Shown here: positions 40,639-49,601 of the stretch, piece by piece | Layout: each line of letters begins with the position of its first letter | Position numbering within the stretch: the stretch's first letter is position 1 | Origin: CAVSKL01 sp963728475 [NCBI: Candidatus Eiseniibacteriota bacterium] | GTDB lineage: Bacteria; Eisenbacteria; RBG-16-71-46; JABDJR01 | Assembly: GCA_963728475.1 (NCBI GenBank) | Contig: CAVSKL010000001.1 | Coordinates: 1,922,001-1,986,000, forward strand | Direction of reading: 5' to 3' | Length of the DNA: 64,000 nt | Translations under genes and position numbers: made by a program | The notes under the pieces: generated by a model | Database searches by the model: none | What the model was told of the DNA's origin: nothing | What the model saw: only the letters and a program-made list of their open reading frames with translations

Positions 40639-42831
40639 TCAGAACCGTCCGAGGTTCTCGCTCAGGATCGCCCGCATGTGCGCCGGCTCCGCGTGCATGG
40701 CGGCCTGCAGGGTCTCGACGAACGCCTCCACCGCCCCGGGATCCCCGTGGGCCAGCCAGGGGGCGAGGTCGAGATGCACCCGGTCCCATCCCAGCCCGTC
40801 CACCACGGCGGCGAGCGAATCGGGATCCATGGGCCCGTCGAGCGAGGCCACGAAGAGGACGTTCTTTCGCGGGTACGCCCCGGGTTCGGCCACCGTCTCG
40901 CCCCGCCCCGGGCGGAAGCGGATGAGCGCCTTGGCCCCGGCGGGAATTGCGTTCTTCCACCGCGGATCGCGGTCCACCAGGAGCACGGCGCCGCCGGAGG
41001 TGAGCGCGGCCAGGTCCTTCCCGCCCGCCTCGCCCGGAGGCGCCCCGCGCCAGCGCACCACCCCCACCCGGAGGCCGTCGAGGAGTAACTCCCGCGAGGG
41101 GGGAAGCCCCTGCCCCGGCCCCGCGGCCAGGCCCACCACCACCGCGTTCCGGTCCACCCGCGCCGCGCCGTGGACGTGCCCCGGCGACGCCGCCACCGCC
41201 ACCGTGTCCGCTCCGGCCAGCCTGTCGACCGCGTCCAGGTAGGCCGGGGCGGCGTACTGCGAGGCCGGGAACCAGCGCACCCGCCCCCGGACCCACCGCG
41301 GCAGCGCGCCGGTTCCGCCCTCGAAGTCCACCTGGTCCGCGTTCGCGAGCAGCGTGCGGCCGTTCCGGTGGGGCGAGGCCAGGGGCCTCGGCCAGCCGGC
41401 AAGGGTCCTCAGCCACCCCTCCGCGAACCGCCCCACCGAGCCCAGCACCTCCGCCTTCACCCACGCCGCCTCGTCGTCCACGTCGTGGTAGAAGGGATGG
41501 TCCCCCTCGCTCCACACGGTCATCGCGGGCACGCCGGCGTTCCGGAGGGAGGCGTGATCGCTGGAGTCGCCCCCCCACGCCCGCGCCACCGTCAGGCTCT
41601 CGGCCCGCGCCCCCGGCACCGAGGCCCGGAACGCGCGCCACACCGCGGGGTAGAACTCGCCGCCTCCCATCCCGACCTTGCCGTTCCCGTTCCCCTCCAT
41701 GTCGAAGTTGGCCATGAACACCGCCCGCGACAGGTCGAAGGGGGGATCCGCCACCAGCGCCTTGGAACCCAGGAGCCCTTGCTCCTCCCCCGCGAAGGTG
41801 ACGAAGATCATCGTGCGGGCGGGCCGGGGACCGGCGGCGAACGAGCGCGCCAGCTCCATCACCACCGAGGCTCCGGATCCGTTGTCGTCGGCGCCGTTAT
41901 AGACCACGCCGTCGCCGTTCACCCCGATGTGGTCCATGTGCCCGCCCACCACCACGATCTCGTCCCGGAGCGCGGGATCGGACCCGGTGAGCACTCCGAC
42001 CACGTTCCGGGCGTGAGCGCCGGGGATGCGCTCCACCGCCGCCATGAAGTGGAGCCGCTTGCCGGTGTCGAAGGGGACCGGATGCTCCTCGAGCGCCTTG
42101 GTATAGGTGCCGGGGTCCCAGCCGGTGGCCAGGAACACGTGCCGCATGAACCGAGGCCCCACCATGGCCTCGGGGAAGTCGGGGTGATAGACCCCGGCTC
42201 CGATGGCCGCCCCGTTCACCGCGTGATCGTCCGATCCCTGCTGGAACAGCACCGCCACCGCTCCCCGGCGGCGCGCCTCGGTGAGGAGGGAGTCCCGCGA
42301 GCCCGCGTCGCCCCAGGCGTAACCGTTGTCGGGGGAACCGCGCACGATGAGCACGATCTTTCCGGACACGTCCAGGCCGCCGTAGTCGTCCCAGCCGCGG
42401 GCGGGATCGGAGAGCCCGTGGCCGGCCACCACCAGCCCGGCGGTGACGTCGCCGCTCCCGCAGTGGGTGACGAGAGTGAAATCGTCTCCGTACTTCATCA
42501 GGGTGGGCCCGAGGGGGTCGTCGGGGAAGTCCATGGCCGCGGCGACCTCGCGGGTGGCGAGAAGGGGAAAGGTCTGGAAGAAGGTGCCGTTCCCCCCTCC
42601 GGGCTCCAGCCCCCACTCCCGGAAGTTCGCGGCCACGAAGTCCTCGGTCATGGCGCCGCCGGGGAGCCCGCTCCGGCGCCCGCGATACCGGTCCGAGGCC
42701 AACGTGTCGTCCAGCGCCTTGGCCCGGGCGCCGTCGAAGGCCCGCGCCGGGACCGGGGTGAGAAGCGCGCTCAGGGCGAGCGCGGCGAGGGTGAGACCGA
42801 TGCTCCTACGGGACCCTGCGTTCCGGATCAT
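40639..42831 (-). CDS. Secreted M28 family metallopeptidase
   Basis: A 730-residue exported protein with a signal peptide (1-31). A PA domain is inserted at about 125-240. The catalytic M28 core (about 285-460) has zinc ligands in GGHMDHIG, NGADDNGSG, the catalytic Glu in FAGEEQGLLGS, an Asp in NFDMEG and a His late (GDHPFYHDVDD). These enzymes remove N-terminal residues from peptides. The last 240 residues form an extra domain that I do not recognise. It converges with the MurNAc gene, the stops being 6 bases apart. Confidence 0.88.
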   Translation of the reverse strand: MIRNAGSRRSIGLTLAALALSALLTPVPARAFDGARAKALDDTLASDRYRGRRSGLPGGAMTEDFVAANFREWGLEPGGGNGTFFQTFPLLATREVAAAMDFPDDPLGPTLMKYGDDFTLVTHCGSGDVTAGLVVAGHGLSDPARGWDDYGGLDVSGKIVLIVRGSPDNGYAWGDAGSRDSLLTEARRRGAVAVLFQQGSDDHAVNGAAIGAGVYHPDFPEAMVGPRFMRHVFLATGWDPGTYTKALEEHPVPFDTGKRLHFMAAVERIPGAHARNVVGVLTGSDPALRDEIVVVGGHMDHIGVNGDGVVYNGADDNGSGASVVMELARSFAAGPRPARTMIFVTFAGEEQGLLGSKALVADPPFDLSRAVFMANFDMEGNGNGKVGMGGGEFYPAVWRAFRASVPGARAESLTVARAWGGDSSDHASLRNAGVPAMTVWSEGDHPFYHDVDDEAAWVKAEVLGSVGRFAEGWLRTLAGWPRPLASPHRNGRTLLANADQVDFEGGTGALPRWVRGRVRWFPASQYAAPAYLDAVDRLAGADTVAVAASPGHVHGAARVDRNAVVVGLAAGPGQGLPPSRELLLDGLRVGVVRWRGAPPGEAGGKDLAALTSGGAVLLVDRDPRWKNAIPAGAKALIRFRPGRGETVAEPGAYPRKNVLFVASLDGPMDPDSLAAVVDGLGWDRVHLDLAPWLAHGDPGAVEAFVETLQAAMHAEPAHMRAILSENLGRF

Positions 42832-42935
42832 GCGGCTCTCCTGCGGCGTGCATGCACTTCCGACCGTCCCCGAAGCCGGGAACCGGAAGCATCATGCCGC
42901 AGGCGAATCCGGGTGTCACCCCCCGGGAGGAAGGA

Positions 42936-44090
42936 TCAGAAGGCGGCGGTTCCGCGGGCGGCGCCCGCCATCGCGGGCTCCGGGCGTTCCCGGGCGGCGG
43001 AATAGCCGACCAACCGGCGGTTCTTCTCGTCCCACAGCCGGTAGCCCAGGGACTTGAGGCTGGTGCGGATGGTGACCCGCGGGGCGGTCTGGAACTCGGG
43101 GTTCTCCCGGTGGCAGGCTTCGAGCCGGTAGTTGGGGATGCGGGGGCTCAGGTGGTGGATGTGATGGAAGCCGATGTTCCCCGAGAACCACTGGAGCAGG
43201 CGCGGCAGGTGGTAGTACGAGCTTCCCTTCATTCCGACCGAGAAGTAGTCCCACTCCCCCTGGCGGACCCAGTACACGTCCTCGAACTGGTGCTGGACGT
43301 AGAAGAGCCAGACCCCGGCCGCCCCTCCGAACAGGAACACCGGAATGTGGATGGCCAGATAGTTCTTCCAACCGATGGTGAGACAAAGCGCGGTGACGAT
43401 GGCGCCGAGGGCCAGGTTGGTCCACAGCACCCCCATCCGTTCCCGGCGGCCGCCCCGCTTGGAGGGGAAGCGGTTCACCAGCACGAACATCAGGAACGGA
43501 CCCACCGTGAACATGAAGAGGGGATTGCGGAAGAACCAGTAGACGGTGCGCTTCCACCGGGAAGCGGCCCGGTATTCTTCCAGGGTCATGGTCCACACGT
43601 CCCCGACCCCGCGCCGGTCCAGGTTGCCGGCGGTGGCGTGGTGGATGGCGTGCTCCTTCCACCACTGGAGGTGAGGGGTGAAGGTCAGGAGTCCGGTCAG
43701 GAACCCGACCCATTCGTTGGCCCGGCGGGAGCGGAAGAACGAGCCGTGGCCGCAGTCGTGGAAGATGATGAACACCCGGACCATGAATCCGCCCGCCACC
43801 AGGGCCAGCCCGAGCGTCAGCCAGTACGAGACGGAGAGGCTCCAGATCATGAGCGGCCACATGAGCAGGAAGGGGATCACCGAGTTGGCGATCTGCCAGA
43901 TGCTCTTACCGGTCTGGGATCTCTGGTAGGGGGAGAGGCTGCGGGGAGTGGCGATGTCCGTCTGCGGTCGGAGGTTGTGTTCCAAAGGGTCGGCTTTCGG
44001 TTGGCGGGAAAGAGGAGGGAAGCGGGGCATCCCTAGGCCTACGAGAAATACCCCGTGGGCAGTAAAATGTTCCATCCCCTTGATTCTCAT
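42936..44090 (-). CDS. Fatty acid desaturase
   Basis: A protein of about 384 residues, a membrane di-iron desaturase. Three histidine boxes are HDCGHGS, HAIHHATAGNLDRRG and HHIHHLSPRIPNYRL. Four hydrophobic segments are seen (two near 70-120, two near 200-260). It would introduce a double bond into membrane acyl chains, perhaps as a cold or fluidity response. The start is uncertain: ATG at 44090, 44075 or 44040 are all in frame. A C-terminal tail of Ala/Pro type is free of domains. It is divergent from the EamA gene. Confidence 0.85.
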   Translation of the reverse strand: MRIKGMEHFTAHGVFLVGLGMPRFPPLSRQPKADPLEHNLRPQTDIATPRSLSPYQRSQTGKSIWQIANSVIPFLLMWPLMIWSLSVSYWLTLGLALVAGGFMVRVFIIFHDCGHGSFFRSRRANEWVGFLTGLLTFTPHLQWWKEHAIHHATAGNLDRRGVGDVWTMTLEEYRAASRWKRTVYWFFRNPLFMFTVGPFLMFVLVNRFPSKRGGRRERMGVLWTNLALGAIVTALCLTIGWKNYLAIHIPVFLFGGAAGVWLFYVQHQFEDVYWVRQGEWDYFSVGMKGSSYYHLPRLLQWFSGNIGFHHIHHLSPRIPNYRLEACHRENPEFQTAPRVTIRTSLKSLGYRLWDEKNRRLVGYSAARERPEPAMAGAARGTAAF

Positions 44091-44597
44091 CGGCTTCTCA
44101 CTGCCAACCGCATGGTGCCTCATTGGCGGCCATCGTGCAAGCAAATGAAGAAGATTCCTCGAAGGGAGCGGCGGCCCCGGGTGGTTTCCCGTGGGTCCGC
44201 CCGGGGGCTCCCCCGCCTCCACCCGCTCCGGCCGGGGCGCGGCCACGTTGAGGGGTATGAAGTTACGGTATCTCCGGGTGGAGGGAAGATCGGTTCCGGG
44301 GCCGTCCCGACTCCCTTCCCCCGGCCCGGCGGGGCCGGGCGAGGGGCCGCATTCCCGGCTCCTCCACGCCCAGGCCGGCAGCGGGGCCGCCTCCCCTCCG
44401 GCCGGGAGAGGCGCGGGCGCGAAACCCGGTTCATCCCGGAAATTGATTGTCCGTTCTTCGGTTGCGGGGCCGGTCACCGGGTCGCACACTTCCGGCGGCC
44501 GGGAACCGAGCCGGTCGCGGGTCCGAGCAGCCGCATCCGTGGTGCTGCCCCCTCGACGTCCTTGATCGACGGCCGGCCCCAGGAAGGAGCAGCGTCC
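44091..44597. other. Divergent intergenic region, 507 bases
   Basis: No gene is convincing here. A GC-only 8-bp hairpin (44320-44339, loop GGCG) is the only clear structure. Control sites for the desaturase and EamA genes must lie in it but no good -35/-10 pair is visible. Confidence 0.5.
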
Positions 44598-45671
44598 CTG
44601 AGCACGTCCCGAACCCTGGGCAAGGCGCTCGCCTTCGCCGCCGTCTATCTCATCTGGGGCTCCACCTACCTGGCGATCAAGGTGGCGATCGAGACCGTGC
44701 CCCCGCTCCTCATGGCGGGGACCCGTTTCCTCATCGCGGGGGTGCCGCTCTTCCTGTGGCTGCGGACGCGCGGTGTCCCCGGGCCCACGCGCGCGAACTG
44801 GCGCGCCACCGCGGTGGTCGGCGCGCTCATGCTGATGGGGGGGAACGGGCTCGTCACCGTCTCCGAGCAGCTGGTGCCGTCGAGCCTGGCCGCGGTGCTG
44901 GTCGCCATGGTGCCGCTCTGGATGACCGCCCTCGACCGCTGGTTCTTCCGGGGTCCCCGCCTCACCCGCACCGTGATCCTCGGCCTGGTGCTGGGGTTCA
45001 CCGGGGTGGCGGTGCTGGTGAACCCGTTCCACGCCGGCGGGGCGGCGGTGAACCCGGTGGGGGCCCTGCTCCTGGTGGTGGCGGCGGGCTCGTGGGGCCT
45101 GGGGTCGCTGCGCTCCCGCGGGGCATCGCTACCACGCTCGCCGCTGATGGCGGTGGCCATGGAGATGATGGCGGGCGGGGCGCTCCTGGTGGCGGTGTCG
45201 GGGCTCCGGGGGGAGTGGTCGCGGCTCGATCCCGCCGCGGTCTCCGGCCGGTCGGCGCTGGCGCTTCTCTACCTGGCGGTGTTCGGCTCCATCGTGGCCC
45301 TGAACGCCTACTCGTGGCTCCTGCGGGTGAGCTCGGCGTCCTCGGTCTCGACCTATGCCTTCGTCAACCCGGTGGTGGCGGTGGTGCTGGGATGGGCGAT
45401 CCTGGGCGAGGCGCTCACCGCGCGCACCGCTTTGGCCTCGGCCTTCATCCTGGCCGCGGTGTTGATCATCCTGTGGTCCCGGGCGCGGGAACGGGCCCCG
45501 GGCGATCGTTTCCCCGCTCAGCGCTTCTGGTCGCGCAGGAGCCAGCCCAGGAACCAGGAGGTGAGCCCCAGGACCAGCGCCCCCACGAACGCGCTCCCGA
45601 ACCCGGCCACCGAGAAGCCCGGCACCAGCCACGCGGCCAGGGCGAACAGGATCGCGTTCAGGACGAAGTAG
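44598..45671 (+). CDS. EamA/DMT family transporter, probable CTG start
   Basis: A 357-residue protein with about ten membrane helices in two EamA halves (YLIWGSTYLAIKVAIE... and SPLMAVAMEMMAGGALL...). Such permeases export small metabolites such as amino acids. The first helix begins within a dozen residues of 44598, where the only nearby well-placed start is CTG behind a strong AAGGAG. ATG occurs only inside the second helix (44713). The C-terminus runs 46 residues past the last helix and overlaps the opposing YvlD-like gene by 154 bases; its true end may be less conserved. Confidence 0.8.
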   Translation: MSTSRTLGKALAFAAVYLIWGSTYLAIKVAIETVPPLLMAGTRFLIAGVPLFLWLRTRGVPGPTRANWRATAVVGALMLMGGNGLVTVSEQLVPSSLAAVLVAMVPLWMTALDRWFFRGPRLTRTVILGLVLGFTGVAVLVNPFHAGGAAVNPVGALLLVVAAGSWGLGSLRSRGASLPRSPLMAVAMEMMAGGALLVAVSGLRGEWSRLDPAAVSGRSALALLYLAVFGSIVALNAYSWLLRVSSASSVSTYAFVNPVVAVVLGWAILGEALTARTALASAFILAAVLIILWSRARERAPGDRFPAQRFWSRRSQPRNQEVSPRTSAPTNALPNPATEKPGTSHAARANRIAFRTK

Positions 45672-45868
45672 AAGATCCCCAGGGTGAGGATGGTGATCGG
45701 CAGGGTCAGCAGGACCAGGATCGGCTTGAGGAGCATGTTCAGGAATCCGATCACCAGCGCCGCCACCAGGAGCGCGGCCAGCGAGTTCACCCGCACCCCC
45801 GGCACCAGGTAGGTGGTGAGCGCGAGCGCGGCCGCGACCAGGATCCAGTGGACGAAAAGCTTCTTCAT
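45518..45868 (-). CDS. Phage holin family 4 / YvlD-like membrane protein
   Basis: A 116-residue protein of four hydrophobic helices (5-23, 28-46, 52-75, 88-110). It has the family phrase NMLLKPILVLLTLPITILTLGIFYFVLNA. Despite the name, chromosomal members of the family are not linked to phage; their role is poorly known, with envelope stress suggested. No lysis gene is nearby. It overlaps the tail of the EamA reading frame. Confidence 0.85.
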   Translation of the reverse strand: MKKLFVHWILVAAALALTTYLVPGVRVNSLAALLVAALVIGFLNMLLKPILVLLTLPITILTLGIFYFVLNAILFALAAWLVPGFSVAGFGSAFVGALVLGLTSWFLGWLLRDQKR

Positions 45869-46187
45869 GGACGCCTCCGGGTGGCAGGGGGTGTTCGGTC
45901 CGCCGGGTCAGCGTAGCCGCGGGAGCCTCGGGGCGGCAAGCATCCCGCCCGAGGCCCCCCAGGGGCCCTCCGGAACGGAATTCCGGCCGGCCGCCCCGCT
46001 CCGGCTGGAACTTCCGCCCCGCCCGGAACGGGTCCCCGCACCGAGCGCCCTTCCGGCCCGCCGCCGCCCCGATAGCCGCCTCCCGATCCCGGCCGGACCC
46101 GGTTTCGCGACCTCCTGCTAGAATGCCGGGAAGCTCAAGGCCGCCGGTCGGATCCGGGGCCCGTCCCATCGCTCCGGGAGGTTGTGC
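45869..46187. other. Intergenic region, 319 bases
   Basis: No gene is seen. It holds the promoter of the P-loop gene near its right end (46116-46124). Confidence 0.5.
46116..46124 (+). promoter_or_regulatory. Extended -10 promoter of the P-loop gene
   Basis: TGCTAGAAT is a TG-n-TAGAAT extended -10, 63 bases before the ATG at 46188. No clear -35 is present. The -10 hexamer is the same as in the secreted A1/A2 genes. Confidence 0.45.
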
Positions 46188-47171
46188 ATGGCCCGCATTC
46201 TCGACACCGTTCTCCTCACCGCGCTCCCCGCGTCCGGCAAGTCGGAGGTGCGCCGTTACCTGGCGCTCCAGGATCCCGGGGCCGCCGTCCGCGATTTCCA
46301 CATGGGTCCGACCGTCCAGCTCGACGACTATCCCTACGTTCACCTGATGCGGCGCATCTCCGAGGAGATGGCCGGCGCGGGGATGGAGCCGCTCTTCTTT
46401 CCGTCGAACGACCAGCCGTTCCGCGAGCCCCGGGACTGGGGAACGCTGGTGGAGCTGGTGAACGGGGACTACCACGACCTGCGCGCCAGGCCGTCCCTCG
46501 ACCCGCCCTCGGCGGCGAAGTGGCTCTTCGACCGGCTGGACGCGGCGCGGAGGAAGGTGGGGGCGGACCCGGCGCTCGGCAAGCTTCCCGCCGGGGCGCG
46601 GGAGGGCCTGGCCGCCACGCTGGAAGAGGAGGCTCGGGAGCTGCTGCGGGAGAAGCTCGAAGGCATTCCCGACACCCTGGAGGGCAAGACCATCGTGATC
46701 GAGTTCGCCCGGGGCGGGCCCGACGGGTCCTCGATGCCGCTTCCCGAACCCTACGGCTACCGCTACAGCTTCGCGCGCCTCTCCGACGAGATCCTGACCC
46801 GGGCATCGGTGCTCTACATCTGGGTCACCCCGGAGGAGTCCCGGCGAAAGAACGAGGAGCGGGCGAAGCCCGGCCCCGAAGGGGACGCCTCCATCCTCCA
46901 CCACGGGGTGCCGATCGCGGTCATGCTCGGCGACTACGGCACCGACGACATGGGCTGGCTGGTGGAGGCCAGCGACCGCCCGGGCACGGTGCGGGTGGAG
47001 ACCCGGGGGAAGACCTATCACCTCCCGGTGGCGCGCTTCGACAACCGCACCGACCTCACCACCTTCGTGCGGGAAGACCGCGCGGCGTGGCCGGCGGACA
47101 AGGTGAAGGCGATCCACGGCGAACTCCGGCGGGCCCTGGAGTCGCTGTCCGAGGCCTCGGGCCGGGAATAG
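46188..47171 (+). CDS. P-loop NTPase of unknown function
   Basis: A 327-residue cytoplasmic protein. The P-loop ALPASGKS starts near residue 11 (Ala instead of the first Gly of Walker A). A hydrophobic strand ending in acidic residues (KTIVIEFARGG) and VLYIWVTPEE follow, in the manner of small-molecule kinases. I do not recognise the family. GGGAGG precedes the ATG. It stands alone, followed by the NmrA-like gene 84 bases later on the same strand. Confidence 0.65.
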   Translation: MARILDTVLLTALPASGKSEVRRYLALQDPGAAVRDFHMGPTVQLDDYPYVHLMRRISEEMAGAGMEPLFFPSNDQPFREPRDWGTLVELVNGDYHDLRARPSLDPPSAAKWLFDRLDAARRKVGADPALGKLPAGAREGLAATLEEEARELLREKLEGIPDTLEGKTIVIEFARGGPDGSSMPLPEPYGYRYSFARLSDEILTRASVLYIWVTPEESRRKNEERAKPGPEGDASILHHGVPIAVMLGDYGTDDMGWLVEASDRPGTVRVETRGKTYHLPVARFDNRTDLTTFVREDRAAWPADKVKAIHGELRRALESLSEASGRE

Positions 47172-47255
47172 GGGAAGCGGGGATGGCGCGGGCGCCCTCC
47201 CCCCGGCTTCCGGCATCACCGCGCGGGCACGCGCGATTCACTCGAGGAGGCAGTC

Positions 47256-48104
47256 ATGGCAAACGATCGGGCGATTCTGATCACCGGAGCGACGGGGAAG
47301 CAGGGAGGCGCGGTGTGCGCGTCGCTCCAGGGCAAGGGGTTCGAGCTCAGGGGCATGACCCGCAAGCCCGGCTCCGATGCGGCCCAGGCCCTGGCCCGGG
47401 CCGGGGTAACGGTGGTTCAGGGCGACCTCGACGACGAGGGCTCGCTCCGCGAGGCCCTGGACGGGGTCTGGGGCGTGTTCGCGGTGCAGAACACCTGGGA
47501 AGCCGGAGTGGAGAAGGAAGAGGAGCAGGGGAAGCGGATCGCCGGGCTGGCCCGGGAGGCGGGCGTCCAGCACTTCGTCTACTCCTCGGTGGGCTCGGCC
47601 ATGCGGAAGACCGGGGTCCCTCACTTCGACAACAAGGCCCGGATCGAGGAGGCGGTCCGCGGACTGGGGTTCCCGTCGCACGTGATCCTGCGCCCGGTTT
47701 TCTTCATGGAGAACCTGGTCTCGCCCGGGTTCCTGAACGACGGGAAGCTCATGGCGGCGATGGATCCCAACACCTCGCTCCAGATGGTGGCGGTGGAGGA
47801 CATCGGAAAGATCGGCGCCCGCGCGTTCACCCATGCCTCGGAGATGAAGGGGGCGGAGGTGGAGATCGCCGGAGATGCCGCCACCATGCCCCGGGCGGCG
47901 CAGGTCCTGGGCGAGGCGATGGGGAAGGAGATCCCGTTCGTGCCGCTTCCCATCGCGGCGGTGCGGAAGCAGAGCGAGGACCTGGCGCTCATGCTCGAGT
48001 GGTTCGACCGGGTGGGCTACGATGCCGACATCGCCGCCCTCGACGCCGAGTACGGCCGGATGACCCGGCTCCCGGAGTGGGCCCGGAAGCGCGTGAAGCG
48101 CTGA
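47256..48104 (+). CDS. NmrA-like NAD(P)-binding protein
   Basis: A 282-residue atypical short-chain dehydrogenase. The Rossmann motif ITGATGKQGGAV is at about 8-19, then VVQGDLDDEGSLREAL, FVYSSVGSA and ILRPVFFMENL. The family binds NADP and often acts as a redox sensor or a reductase without the full catalytic triad. GAGGAGG precedes the ATG. The partner is unknown. Confidence 0.85.
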   Translation: MANDRAILITGATGKQGGAVCASLQGKGFELRGMTRKPGSDAAQALARAGVTVVQGDLDDEGSLREALDGVWGVFAVQNTWEAGVEKEEEQGKRIAGLAREAGVQHFVYSSVGSAMRKTGVPHFDNKARIEEAVRGLGFPSHVILRPVFFMENLVSPGFLNDGKLMAAMDPNTSLQMVAVEDIGKIGARAFTHASEMKGAEVEIAGDAATMPRAAQVLGEAMGKEIPFVPLPIAAVRKQSEDLALMLEWFDRVGYDADIAALDAEYGRMTRLPEWARKRVKR

Positions 48105-48166
48105 CCCGGACCCGGCCCGCCGCCCACGATCCGACGGGAACACGGGCGTTGGCTCCGGGACACGCG

Positions 48167-48264
48167 CGGAGGATGGAGGGGTTGGCCGCGGCAATCCGCA
48201 ACACCCCGTGCCCCCCGGCACCGCGCCCTTGCGAGGACGTCGCGGACGGACCCTCCATCCTCCG
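48167..48264. repeat. 98-base element with 14-bp perfect inverted repeats
   Basis: CGGAGGATGGAGGG (48167-48180) and CCCTCCATCCTCCG (48251-48264) are exact inverted copies around 70 bases. The interior has a further hairpin (GTGCC/GGCAC). No target duplication is seen. It lies between converging genes. It could be a two-way terminator or a small relic of a mobile element. Confidence 0.5.
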
Positions 48265-48315
48265 AAGGATCCGCCGCCGCCGTGTCATTCCCGGCGGATC
48301 GCGGCTCGCAGCCCG

Positions 48316-49092
48316 CTAGTGGCCGGTGCCGTGGAGTTGGAAGATCACCGGCATCATCACCCACACCTCGACCGGCTTGTTCTGGACCAGCGCGGGCTTG
48401 AAGATGGCGGTCTTCGCGCTCTTGATCGCGGCATCCTGGAGCGACTTGGGCCCGTCCACCAGCAGCACCCGCTCGACCTTGCCGTTCTTCCCCACCAGCA
48501 CCCGCACCAGCACCGTCCCTTCCACCCCCGCCTCCCGGGCGAGTTCCGGATAGACGGGGGGGTCGATGTGGAGCCGCTCCGGCTGCACGTCCACCGCCAC
48601 GAACTCATCGGGGGAAGGGCTTCCTTCGCCCGCGCCGTCCCCCTGCACCACCAGCGAGTCGCCGGTGCCGGCGCCCAGGTCGGACATCGAGACCGGGGCC
48701 ACCGCCTCCGACATCTCGGTCTGGGTGGCGATGGTGGGGGCCTGGGCCTTGACCTCGGGAACCGGTTCGGGGACCCCGATGGAAGGCGGCGCCACCGCTT
48801 CGGCGATGTTGAGCTGGGGCGCGGCGGGCTTGGCGATCGACGGCGGCACCCCCAGCTCGGTGTAGCGCACGATGTGGACCTGCCGGGCCACCGGCGTCTC
48901 GTTCCGGGCGTGGCTCCACAGGTACCACGCCCCGAAGAGCAGGATCCCCACCGCCAGCGCGCCGCCGTTCGCCCACCACAGCCACTTCTTGAACTCGCGT
49001 TGGAGCGGGTGATGCTCGCCGGTGAGCGGAAGCCGGGGAGCGTCGGTGAGGGTGAACGCCCACGGGGTGTGGATCGCTTCCTTCCGGCTCAT
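48316..49092 (-). CDS. TonB family energy transducer
   Basis: A 258-residue protein. One N-terminal membrane helix (about 37-60) is followed by a Pro/Ala-rich periplasmic part (70-165) and a C-terminal TonB domain (about 172-255: PPVYPELAREAGVEGTVLVRVLVGKNG, VEVWVMMPVIFQL). It passes proton-motive energy from ExbB/ExbD to outer-membrane receptors. It is last in a six-gene operon and its ATG overlaps the exbD stop by four bases. No TonB-dependent receptor lies in the window. Confidence 0.88.
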   Translation of the reverse strand: MSRKEAIHTPWAFTLTDAPRLPLTGEHHPLQREFKKWLWWANGGALAVGILLFGAWYLWSHARNETPVARQVHIVRYTELGVPPSIAKPAAPQLNIAEAVAPPSIGVPEPVPEVKAQAPTIATQTEMSEAVAPVSMSDLGAGTGDSLVVQGDGAGEGSPSPDEFVAVDVQPERLHIDPPVYPELAREAGVEGTVLVRVLVGKNGKVERVLLVDGPKSLQDAAIKSAKTAIFKPALVQNKPVEVWVMMPVIFQLHGTGH

Positions 49093-49592
49093 GGCTTCTT
49101 CTCCAGCATCTTCACGTCCTGGTCGGTCATCGGCACCAGGCTGAAGCGATCCATGTGGGCGTCCTCGAGAGTGTCCATCATGTTCACCATGTCGTCATAG
49201 CGCGCGTCCCGGCTGATCTTGACCAGCACGATCAGGTTGGGGTTCCGCTTCATCTGCTCCTCGAAGGTCGGACGGAGCGCGTTCCAGGCGATGGGAGCGA
49301 GGCCGGCGGTTCCCAGCCGGTAGACCATGGAGTCGTCGCCCTGGATGAAGATCGTCATCACGTTCCCCTCGGGGACCTCGACCTTGGCGTCCGACTTGGG
49401 CATGTTGATCTCCATGGCCAGCGGCCGCCGGAACACGGTGGTGACCATGAAGAAGATGAGGAGCAGGAACGCGATGTCCACCATGGGCGTCATGTCGATC
49501 CGGATGCCCAGCCGGCGTTTGCGACGGGGCCCGAACACCCCCTCGGCGGGGACGCGGCGGCCTTCGGGAGCCGCGGTTTCGGTTCCGGCCAT
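49089..49592 (-). CDS. ExbD/TolR family protein, second copy
   Basis: A 167-residue protein. A basic N-terminal tail precedes one membrane helix with the critical Asp (MVDIAFLLLIFFMVTT), then a periplasmic domain. It works with ExbB as stator of the TonB system. ATG at 49592 is preferred; a GTG lies just before it, and GGAGG is better placed for the ATG. It follows the first exbD copy by 9 bases. The two copies share RLGIRIDMTPMVD and differ in the periplasm, so they may form a heteromer. Confidence 0.85.
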   Translation of the reverse strand: MAGTETAAPEGRRVPAEGVFGPRRKRRLGIRIDMTPMVDIAFLLLIFFMVTTVFRRPLAMEINMPKSDAKVEVPEGNVMTIFIQGDDSMVYRLGTAGLAPIAWNALRPTFEEQMKRNPNLIVLVKISRDARYDDMVNMMDTLEDAHMDRFSLVPMTDQDVKMLEKKP

Positions 49593-49601
49593 CACGTCCT
49601 C

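Noticed and set aside
45518-45868. A prophage remnant because of the holin-family name
   Set aside because: No other phage gene is near, and this family is widely chromosomal.
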